Shown one piece after another: positions 17,017-24,113 of a DNA stretch of 64,000 bases. The notes under the pieces are model-generated. The model had not been told where the DNA came from and ran no database searches. It saw only the letters and a list, made by a program, of their open reading frames with translations. The translations under genes were made by a program, and so were the position numbers. This DNA is from a virus. How positions within the stretch are numbered: position 1 is the first letter of the stretch; the number at the start of each line of letters is the position of its first letter. Where the stretch lies: positions 250,815 through 314,814 of IMG/VR virus record IMGVR_UViG_3300046692_000091; one strand, 5' to 3'.

Positions 17017-17025
17017 AGGCATTAA

Positions 17026-17859
17026 ATGGACATCATCGAAAGAGACGTAGGGCAGATACCGGTCAGTATCGGCACCTCTCTTGCATTCGAAGGTTTACTG
17101 GGAATCCACCCGAACCAACCAATACAACCGACTAACGTCAAAACCATTCAGACCATCTGGGTTAACATCCGTACTCTTTCGCGAAATCTGTTTCAGGCTG
17201 TGCCAACAGAGAAAGCGTTAGAGATGGATTATACCAACTCAGTGCAAGTGCTACTGAACGAGACTCAAGTTCTCCCAGTGGCACTTGCACAACAAGGGTA
17301 TACCGGTAAGATCCGTTACTACCTAGCCTCTAAGGATGCAGTCAAATGGGCTTTCCCCAAGGCTAACTTCAAAGAGCTCAAGTCACCTAAACAAATTGCA
17401 TACGACATGTTCGAACGTTTTGTTAGCATTGAACTTTATCAACAGATGAAGGCTGCTAACATGGATGTGATGGAGATTGACCGTAAGCCTAAGTCTGGTG
17501 AAGGTATCGTAGCGATCTTAACGCATTACCCACATGAACTGTTGTGGAAGCCTCAGTTCAGCCGCCTGTTGCTATTGGAATCCCACACAGGGAAACTGAA
17601 GACTTACAACACGTGGTATACGAAGTTAAACGGCATCAGTGAAAACGAATACCCCATGCCATTCACCGAGTTTACACTACAAGTGTTCGGTGATGGCGAA
17701 CTCATAGCTCCGCAACAACCACGTAAGATCCTGACAGAACTCAAACAGCTTTCTAAGGATAAGAAGTGGACAGGTATTACGACTCCAGACAAACTCTATC
17801 ACGATGTCATGAGTTCGTCTAAGGAATTGAAAGACCTGTATAAGCTACTCAGGAAATAA
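17026..17859 (+). CDS. Unknown 277-residue protein
   Basis: ATG 17026 follows GAGG at six bases. The protein has a mixed alpha/beta pattern and a basic C terminus (SSSKELKDLYKLLRK). It lies between the SbcD-like nuclease and the SSB-like gene, so a role in DNA metabolism is possible, but I see no motif. A 16-bp palindrome lies in the gap behind it. Confidence 0.7.
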   Translation: MDIIERDVGQIPVSIGTSLAFEGLLGIHPNQPIQPTNVKTIQTIWVNIRTLSRNLFQAVPTEKALEMDYTNSVQVLLNETQVLPVALAQQGYTGKIRYYLASKDAVKWAFPKANFKELKSPKQIAYDMFERFVSIELYQQMKAANMDVMEIDRKPKSGEGIVAILTHYPHELLWKPQFSRLLLLESHTGKLKTYNTWYTKLNGISENEYPMPFTEFTLQVFGDGELIAPQQPRKILTELKQLSKDKKWTGITTPDKLYHDVMSSSKELKDLYKLLRK

Positions 17860-17890
17860 TACTGGGTAGCCCAATGTTACGAGACTAAAT

Positions 17891-17906
17891 CTGCATGCGC
17901 ATGCAG
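17891..17906. repeat. 16-bp perfect palindrome upstream of the SSB-like gene
   Basis: CTGCATGCGCATGCAG is its own reverse complement and lies 39 bases before the ATG at 17945. It has no T tract behind it, so it is a poor terminator. It could be an operator or a translational-control hairpin for the SSB-like gene. Confidence 0.6.
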
Positions 17907-17944
17907 CTAACTAAAAAAGCAAACATTCCGATCGGAGAAACACC

Positions 17945-18694
17945 ATGTCCCAAGGCAACATGCCAGCACCAATTCTGAACGCATTCTCGGTCATGTCGAC
18001 CTGGCTGTACGCAGCTCCTGTTCAGGGTTCTACCAAACGTCCATCGATCCGCTTTGCTGTTCGTGGTAACGTACCGACGATCTTCACCAAGACCGGGGTA
18101 GATGGCGATGAGAACCATGGCAAGATCGACTTCCGTATGGATCTCGCAACCTTCGCTGCGGCAATGCATTACATCAAGCAACTCGTGAACAAAGTTGAAG
18201 GTGTTCCAACCAAACGTATTTTCATCTATCAGGATGACTTCCTGGCAGGTAAGAAACTGGACAAAGTAATTCCTCTGTCCAAGTGGGAAATCGGTCGTGC
18301 ACAAGACGGTCGTGTATACATGGCAGTGCTGTCTACCAAGACCAGTCGCCCACGTATCCCATTCTACTTCGGTCCATCCAAGTATCACTCCATCCAGAAT
18401 GGTGATGGTTCTGAGATCACCCCGGTAGAAATGTCTGAAGCCTATGCAATGGGTTTCATGGTCCCAGCTGAAGCAATCGTTTACAACCTGATGGTTTCCT
18501 CGTTCGACGAGAATGCCAAGAACGTTGCTAACCCAGCCAACTTCGCTGGTGGTAGTGGCGGCGGTGGCGGTAATCGTGGCGGTAACTTCGGTGGTGGTGG
18601 CCAACGTAGTGGCGGCAATAGCTACAGTGGCGGCGGTAGCAGCTCCCCTGCCCCAATGGCAGATGCTGGCTTCGGCGATGTAATGGATTTCTGA
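17945..18694 (+). CDS. Single-stranded nucleic acid-binding protein (SSB-like or ChmC-like)
   Basis: 249 residues: a beta-rich N-terminal domain of about 185 residues with basic/aromatic strands, then a Gly/Ser/Asn-rich linker (GGSGGGGGNRGGNFGGGG) and an acidic hydrophobic tip (GFGDVMDF) like the partner-binding tail of bacterial and phage SSBs. Binding of ssDNA during replication is the default reading. Its position just before the gp68-like gene also suits the ChmC RNA chaperone of nucleus-forming phages, and Gly-rich tails suit condensate formation. The sequence does not separate the two. Good GGAGAAAC ribosome site. Confidence 0.7.
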   Translation: MSQGNMPAPILNAFSVMSTWLYAAPVQGSTKRPSIRFAVRGNVPTIFTKTGVDGDENHGKIDFRMDLATFAAAMHYIKQLVNKVEGVPTKRIFIYQDDFLAGKKLDKVIPLSKWEIGRAQDGRVYMAVLSTKTSRPRIPFYFGPSKYHSIQNGDGSEITPVEMSEAYAMGFMVPAEAIVYNLMVSSFDENAKNVANPANFAGGSGGGGGNRGGNFGGGGQRSGGNSYSGGGSSSPAPMADAGFGDVMDF

Positions 18695-18706
18695 TAAAAG
18701 TATAAG

Positions 18707-18726
18707 GCGTCCTCATTAGAGGATGC
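18707..18726 (+). terminator. Hairpin after the SSB-like gene
   Basis: GCGTCCTC/GAGGATGC (8 bp, one wobble) with an ATTA loop, followed by TCTATG. It separates the SSB-like gene from the early promoter at 18750. Confidence 0.6.
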
Positions 18727-18749
18727 TCTATGCCCCAACTGCGGGACTG

Positions 18750-18779
18750 GAAAAAATCTCAGATCTATATTACTACTTT
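18750..18779 (+). promoter_or_regulatory. Early-type promoter (repeat copy 2)
   Basis: Identical over 30 bases to 8525-8554, including TATATTAC at 18766-18773. It drives the small Cys-rich gene at 18802 and probably the genes after it. Confidence 0.7.
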
Positions 18780-18801
18780 AGATATCTGAAGAGTAAAAAC
18801 G

Positions 18802-18972
18802 ATGGCAATGTCTGACTGTATCAAATGTTGGGAAACACCATGCTGCTGTGGCCACGAATACAAAACGTATCCGTTGTCTAAGCTGCTTGAGATCTACGAT
18901 GTGGTAAAGAAAGAACTCGTCAGTCGGGGTAAACTTCCGGAAGAAGAGAATGTAACACCACCGCAACAATGA
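18802..18972 (+). CDS. Tiny Cys-rich protein (possible zinc knuckle)
   Basis: 56 residues (MAMSDCIKCWETPCCCGHEY then a helical, charged tail). It has five Cys and one His within residues 6-18 (C6, C9, C14, C15, C16, H18), a plausible Zn site. The ribosome site GAAGAG lies upstream, and the gene sits right behind the second early promoter copy and eight bases before the next gene. Codon use is normal for the region. No homolog recognised; it may be an early regulator or host-takeover peptide (inference). Confidence 0.65.
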   Translation: MAMSDCIKCWETPCCCGHEYKTYPLSKLLEIYDVVKKELVSRGKLPEEENVTPPQQ

Positions 18973-18979
18973 GGGCTCC

Positions 18980-20554
18980 ATGCAATTATTGGTTTCTGGT
19001 ATTCAAGGTAGTGGCTTCACAGAAGTAACTGCAGAACACAAGGGTAAAAGGCTTGCGTTCACCACAAAGATCTACTGCAAGGTAAAACTAGCAGATCAAC
19101 AACGAGTCTTTAAGGAGATTAATAGTTACTGGGAATTCCTCGGTGAAGCGCCTCAAGAGAAGATCTGGGAATCTTATCAGAAGATCCATGAGATTCTGAA
19201 CATGTCGTTGGATTCCATGCGAGTAGCAATGTCGCTGAGACATTACATTCGTGAACTATATACACACATGCCAATGAACGGCATGCGTCGTTGGTTGTCG
19301 ACAATGGGTAACTTGTTTATCCCAGTTGAAATCGAACGTGTGATTACAGCTGAGTCCCGTTACAACAAGAAAGACCAGACGTATCTCGAGCACGAATATA
19401 TCAACCTGGCAACTGTCTCGTTGGCTATCCGTCCGATGATTCCGATCTTTGGTGAGTATCTCGAAAGCAGTTCCGAGTATGACCATAACAAAGAAACGGA
19501 AGTGTTGGGTCTGCTGCATGATTGTGAAGTAGCGAACTGGCCGTTGAATGAAGTTGGTCCTCATGGCGAGGAAGTTGATACCGCATTCGATAAGCTTGCT
19601 GGTTATGTGCAGTTCTGTGTGGAAGATGAACCGACCACACTCGGTCGACTGTGGCGTGGGATGTCCTCGGTAGAAGTACCAGTACACTTGCGATCCAAAG
19701 TTCTGGTTCGTCGATTGACGATTGTTCCTCTGGATGACATTACATCGTTCTCCATTGTAGCAAACGCATACCGCTACGTTCGTTCTATCATCAACCCGAA
19801 TGAACGAACCACAGCGGAACGAGTCAATGAAAAGAAACCCGAGTCTGGTGGAGATGAAGATGAAAAGACTTCCTTTCTCGAAGCGCACAAAACCAAGCAT
19901 CGGGTGCCACCAGGTGACATTGAAGCCTTCAACATCGACACTTACGATCATGTCAAACTCGCCCAGCGGGTTGATCCTACAGTTTGTCTGAAGAAGCTTC
20001 AGCAGTGCCTGAGTGCAATGAAGAATGTTCAAGGTGTGGCAATCAATCCACATCAAGTCAAGATTGCCCAATGGGTAATGGCGAAAGCATTCCCAGCCAA
20101 AGCATTCTATCACACCAACAAGATCGCTACGAACAACATGCTTGCAACTTCTCAAGCATTGCTCTGGCATTGGGGCTTCCTGGACATCGCGGTGTTCCAG
20201 CAAGTTGAACTACTCAAGCAAGGTGAATCGGGTTCTCAATTCCAATTGGGTTCTACTCGAACGAACTCTCGCATTCCGAATCGTTATAAAGACGAACTGA
20301 ATGAACTGTTCCCTCACCAGAAGGCGCCACAGTATACCAATGCCGGTGTACCGATGCGTACTGAGAATATGGCAGGCACTGCAATCAGTACTGCTACCGC
20401 ATCTATCCATGCTTCCAATTGGATCTATCGCGGACCGGATGAACTGTATAAAGAAGCTGGTCAAGTGACTAGCAACCAAGTGCTGGTGATTCCGCAGACA
20501 ATCAAGGCTACGCTGACAGAACTCGTTCTGCATCTGGGCCGTCTTAATAAGTAA
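18980..20554 (+). CDS. Possible fifth subunit of the non-virion RNAP (gp68-like by synteny)
   Basis: 524 residues, mostly helical, with an acidic disordered insert near residue 295 (NEKKPESGGDEDEKTSF). No motif of known enzymes is visible. It lies two genes before the RNAP beta C gene, as phiKZ gp68, the promoter-recognition subunit of the non-virion RNAP, lies before gp71-73. Its length is also close to what I recall for gp68. The assignment rests on position and size only. GAGGG precedes the ATG. Confidence 0.45.
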   Translation: MQLLVSGIQGSGFTEVTAEHKGKRLAFTTKIYCKVKLADQQRVFKEINSYWEFLGEAPQEKIWESYQKIHEILNMSLDSMRVAMSLRHYIRELYTHMPMNGMRRWLSTMGNLFIPVEIERVITAESRYNKKDQTYLEHEYINLATVSLAIRPMIPIFGEYLESSSEYDHNKETEVLGLLHDCEVANWPLNEVGPHGEEVDTAFDKLAGYVQFCVEDEPTTLGRLWRGMSSVEVPVHLRSKVLVRRLTIVPLDDITSFSIVANAYRYVRSIINPNERTTAERVNEKKPESGGDEDEKTSFLEAHKTKHRVPPGDIEAFNIDTYDHVKLAQRVDPTVCLKKLQQCLSAMKNVQGVAINPHQVKIAQWVMAKAFPAKAFYHTNKIATNNMLATSQALLWHWGFLDIAVFQQVELLKQGESGSQFQLGSTRTNSRIPNRYKDELNELFPHQKAPQYTNAGVPMRTENMAGTAISTATASIHASNWIYRGPDELYKEAGQVTSNQVLVIPQTIKATLTELVLHLGRLNK

Positions 20555-20569
20555 TCAAGAGGTAGATCA

Positions 20570-22243
20570 ATGTACAACGCCATGACTGGTATGGGCAACC
20601 CTAACGTTCGTATTGGTAATCTCGTTCTGGTTCAATCCGGTACTTACCAAGAGCAACACATGCGTCCATTCCAAATGAACGTGTCTAATGATGCAATCAA
20701 TGCATTGCATTCTGCTACTCGGGGTGGTATGAACCTGGGTGTATCGGCAGTGCAGGATATTGCTGGCACGATCGTTCAGCCTGCAGCTATGACCGAAGGT
20801 GTCGTAGGCATCTGTGGTGAAGGTTGGCAGTCCCGTCGTTTCCGTGGTATGGTTCGTGTGCATGAAGAACACCCGATTGTTAAGGGTACTTCTACCCAGC
20901 GCATCTTCTTCATCTATACCGATCAGTGCGATGTGTCGTTGGGTAATCTGCTCGACCCACGCATGCGTGTCTATTTCAACTCCGAAACTGTAATCGCTGA
21001 GAACGTGAAGCAAACCCCAATGGGACTGCAGAAGTTCGCGAAAGTAGTATCGGCTAACCAGATCGTAACTCCAGTTGACATGATGGCTGGTGGCAATGGT
21101 CTGTTCAGTGCTCCATCGTCTCACCTGATCCGTCCTGAAGATATCTTCTCGATCGGTCAGACTGGTGCTATCGTAGAACGTCTCCAGAACTCTGGTCGTT
21201 TCGCCGGTACTATCAACCGCATGCATGATCACCGGACTATGGTTGGTGAGTGCGGGGCTTATCAGTATTCCCATCGGCAGGATACTTCTCCAGTTCGTTA
21301 TGTATCCAACACCCTGAGTGCATTCCAGCATTCCGTGCGTGAAGCAGACATGCTGGGTGATGATCAGTTCGGTAACACTGCAGCTAACTCGAAAGAGCAT
21401 CTGTATGGTGAAGCTCAAGCATTCTCCGCTAACCAGAACATTCACTCTAACTCCTTCTTGGCTATTCTGAAGGAACGTGCGAATTACATGGAACGTGGTT
21501 TCGTGACTTGGGGTGAGCTGTGTGCATTGTTCCCAGAACTGGTACAGCAACACGGTTGCGCACAATGGTCGATGGACAATGGTCAGTCGATGCGGAAAGT
21601 GAACTTCGCTGATCACTCGATGCACTTCCATGGCGCAGACATGACTTCCATCGCGGCGTCTACTCTGGCTCAAACCATTCCATCGCTGATGATGGATACA
21701 TTCCTGCGACATGTAAGTTTCGCAGTAACCAATGGTGACATGCCTGGGCAGTATCGTTTCGAGTTCCATGGTGAAGGCGTTAAGTCTATCATGGAAGGTG
21801 TAGACATGCGTCCGTATCTGGTAGAGTTCGAACGTCGTCTGGCAACAGATTGCTTAAACACTATCTCGATGAACAATCAGATCCCATTCCAACTGTCCAT
21901 GTCCTCCGACCTGGCTGGTGATTCGGTAATCGATATCTCGCTACAAGGTGAATCGATCATTCGCTATGTAGCTCCGACTTTCACCGATGGTCTGTTCGCT
22001 CCAATCATTACCCGCGATCCTGCGAAGGCAAGCAAAATCGCATGCGACATGCTGTATCTGGTGTCGGAAGTTGTACCGAATGCTCCGAAGGCATCTGCGC
22101 TCCAAGCAATGGCTCAAGGTGGCGCAATGCAAGAACAGTTCATGGTTACGCCATACATGCATCCAACCATGCCAGCTGCTCAATATAACCCTGCTCAAAT
22201 TCAACAAGGTGCTCTGAATGCTGTCTCTTTCGAAGGTCTATGA
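20570..22243 (+). CDS. Unknown 557-residue protein; candidate nuclear import factor (Imp1/PicA-like by synteny)
   Basis: A well-expressed-looking gene (AGAGG site) with a compact alpha/beta body and a Met/Gln/Pro-rich tail (HPTMPAAQYNPAQIQQG). No catalytic motif is visible. It occupies the position of phiKZ gp69, the protein reported to select cargo for entry into the phage nucleus. I cannot confirm this from sequence. A virion role is less likely given its neighbours. It overlaps the next gene by 26 bases. Confidence 0.4.
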   Translation: MYNAMTGMGNPNVRIGNLVLVQSGTYQEQHMRPFQMNVSNDAINALHSATRGGMNLGVSAVQDIAGTIVQPAAMTEGVVGICGEGWQSRRFRGMVRVHEEHPIVKGTSTQRIFFIYTDQCDVSLGNLLDPRMRVYFNSETVIAENVKQTPMGLQKFAKVVSANQIVTPVDMMAGGNGLFSAPSSHLIRPEDIFSIGQTGAIVERLQNSGRFAGTINRMHDHRTMVGECGAYQYSHRQDTSPVRYVSNTLSAFQHSVREADMLGDDQFGNTAANSKEHLYGEAQAFSANQNIHSNSFLAILKERANYMERGFVTWGELCALFPELVQQHGCAQWSMDNGQSMRKVNFADHSMHFHGADMTSIAASTLAQTIPSLMMDTFLRHVSFAVTNGDMPGQYRFEFHGEGVKSIMEGVDMRPYLVEFERRLATDCLNTISMNNQIPFQLSMSSDLAGDSVIDISLQGESIIRYVAPTFTDGLFAPIITRDPAKASKIACDMLYLVSEVVPNAPKASALQAMAQGGAMQEQFMVTPYMHPTMPAAQYNPAQIQQGALNAVSFEGL

Positions 22244-23651
22244 AGGTATCCTGAAGTCCATGCAATATGACGTGGACGAAACAGGACTGGTGAGTATCAT
22301 TACTCCCACAGGTACTAAGGCCGAAGCAACCGTAGGCGGCGCCCGTCTGGTAGTTCCAACTCAGAAGCGTCTGCGTGATGGCTTCACGGAAGACCTGCAA
22401 CCGTATCACCCATTGTGCGAGTCCATCTCGCGCCGTGGTACTTCCCCAGTACTGCAACACATGCAGCGTTCGGTAAAACAGCATCTGGGTTTCCTGGTGT
22501 CGTTCCTGGCCGATGCTTTGGTGAAGATGTCTCTGAATACCAGCATCCATAAAGACCTGCCACCCGACATGTCCGATGTGCTGATGAAGCTTACCGGTGT
22601 AACTGATAAGACTCAGTCGATCCTGGACAAGCTGATCCCTGCTGCACACAAACAGAATAAGCTGGTAACAGTTTATCTGAAAGGCGCTGGCACATTCCAA
22701 GGTCAGAAGGTTAATCGGATTGCTGTAATCCGTTTCCCGATCCTGGATGAGTTGGACAATGATTCTGATAAAGACATGGTCCTCGGTGTTAAGGTTCCAG
22801 CCAAGCAGCGTAAAGTGATCTCTGGTCTGCTGCGTCTGATCATTCCATTCGGTGATAGCCCTGAAGAATATTCGGCTGGTACCATCAGTCGTGTAGCTCC
22901 ATTCTTCACAGCGTTCCTGCAGGCGTATCACAAGATCGCAACCCGCATGAACCAATCGATCAATCGTTTCGCTGGTCCTCTGGCATTGCCTCTGAAACCA
23001 ATCGAACTGTTCCCACTGGAATGGATCGACCAGTTCCCAGCAATCTACAACCAGATCCCATCGTTGAATGGTAATGATGGCGGTACCGATGAAGTAGCTG
23101 AGGAAACTCAAGCAGCTCCACAAGTACAGCAACAGCGTCAATCACAGAACAATGTGGTTACTCCGACTCTGCAGAATACCATGCCGCAGATTGGTAGTCA
23201 CATCGCTAACCAGTTCAACTTCAACCAGCAGCCAGTGGTTCCACAGAACCAACGACCAGCAGCAGCTTCTGCACCACAGAACCAGAAGCCTAAGCAAACC
23301 GTAGCTGATCTGATGCGTGGTACTACTCCACAAATGCCTCAGATGCCGCAGTATGCTCCACCGCAACAAATGTATCAGCAACAACAGCAATACCCACAAC
23401 AGCAGATGGTTAACCAATATGGCCAGATCATCCAGCAGCAGATGCCTCAGATGCATGCAGGCGGTCAGGCTCAACTGCCATGGGTAATGCAACAGCAACA
23501 ACAGATGCAACCACAGAACCCGTACTTGCAAGTGTTCCAACAGCCTCAGATGCAACAGCAACAACCGCAGGTGATGCAGTACGGCCAATACCCACAACAA
23601 CAGATGTTCCAACAACCACAACAAGTCCAATACGGAAGTAACGGACTGTAA
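22218..23651 (+). CDS. Unknown protein with a long Gln-rich low-complexity tail
   Basis: 477 residues. Residues 1 to about 285 are globular (KDMVLGVKVPAKQRKVISGL and similar). The last 180 or so are a Gln/Pro/Met/Tyr-rich prion-like tail (QMYQQQQQYPQQQ is typical). Such tails drive self-association or condensates. It sits next to the candidate import factor, in the position of phiKZ gp70. The start at 22218 lies inside the previous gene with AAGGTG upstream. Confidence 0.6.
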   Translation: MLSLSKVYEGILKSMQYDVDETGLVSIITPTGTKAEATVGGARLVVPTQKRLRDGFTEDLQPYHPLCESISRRGTSPVLQHMQRSVKQHLGFLVSFLADALVKMSLNTSIHKDLPPDMSDVLMKLTGVTDKTQSILDKLIPAAHKQNKLVTVYLKGAGTFQGQKVNRIAVIRFPILDELDNDSDKDMVLGVKVPAKQRKVISGLLRLIIPFGDSPEEYSAGTISRVAPFFTAFLQAYHKIATRMNQSINRFAGPLALPLKPIELFPLEWIDQFPAIYNQIPSLNGNDGGTDEVAEETQAAPQVQQQRQSQNNVVTPTLQNTMPQIGSHIANQFNFNQQPVVPQNQRPAAASAPQNQKPKQTVADLMRGTTPQMPQMPQYAPPQQMYQQQQQYPQQQMVNQYGQIIQQQMPQMHAGGQAQLPWVMQQQQQMQPQNPYLQVFQQPQMQQQQPQVMQYGQYPQQQMFQQPQQVQYGSNGL

Positions 23652-23657
23652 CGGCAT

Positions 23658-23681
23658 ATTGGGAGCCTTAGGGCTCCCAAT
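23658..23681. terminator. Bidirectional hairpin between convergent genes
   Basis: ATTGGGAGCC/GGCTCCCAAT (10 bp, TTAG loop) between the plus gene ending at 23651 and the minus gene ending at 23684. CGGCAT precedes it on the plus strand. Confidence 0.8.
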
Positions 23682-23683
23682 TG

Positions 23684-24049
23684 CTATTTAAATTTTCTAC
23701 TCATATAGAGTCGAACGATGTTGTCAATCTGGTTTTGGTTAGGCCTGATCAACACTGGTCGAACCAATGGGTTACTCGGATCACGCATTTCTTTAGCGAA
23801 TTGATTCGGATTAGTCATTCCATTTATACGCAGATGAATGAAGTGGTATTCTGGAGGAATGCCCTTCTCCACTAGGTAACCGTAAAAATCACCTTCATAC
23901 TGATAGAAGAGATCCAATGGGATGTCCTCTACTGCTGCGGCCCGGTTGATTAGTAAGTTGAGATGCGTCTCTAACACCAATCGGAAATCCGAGTCGTAAT
24001 ATAATTCCGATCCCGGTTTAGCCATTTTGTTGAAAATCGTGAAGGCCAT
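23684..24049 (-). CDS. Unknown 121-residue protein
   Basis: A minus-strand gene with AGGA eight bases before its ATG. It contains a helical N terminus and a compact C-terminal part (YHFIHLRINGMTNPNQFAKE). It diverges from the RNAP beta C gene over the shared palindromic promoter element. No family recognised. A TATATTAC-like sequence on this strand at 23996-24003 lies within codons and is not treated as a promoter. Confidence 0.7.
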   Translation of the reverse strand: MAFTIFNKMAKPGSELYYDSDFRLVLETHLNLLINRAAAVEDIPLDLFYQYEGDFYGYLVEKGIPPEYHFIHLRINGMTNPNQFAKEMRDPSNPLVRPVLIRPNQNQIDNIVRLYMSRKFK

Positions 24050-24074
24050 TGTAGTTTTCCTATTGCATTGGATT

Positions 24075-24088
24075 TCAGATATATATCA
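24075..24088. promoter_or_regulatory. Palindromic AT-rich promoter-like element (divergent junction 2)
   Basis: TCAGATATATATCA, identical to 7107-7120 and again between divergent genes (minus start 24049, plus start 24114). The GATATATATC core is palindromic and could serve both directions. Confidence 0.55.
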
Positions 24089-24113
24089 CACTATTGCTAA
24101 CCAAACAGGAGCA

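Noticed and set aside
20567-21769. 400-codon antisense frame (and a similar one at 22146-23141)
   Set aside because: Same codon-bias effect opposite well-formed plus-strand genes; no ribosome site and atypical composition.
23996-24003. TATATTAC on the minus strand
   Set aside because: Inside codons for Tyr-Tyr-Asp of the 23684-24049 gene and not upstream of any minus-strand gene start.
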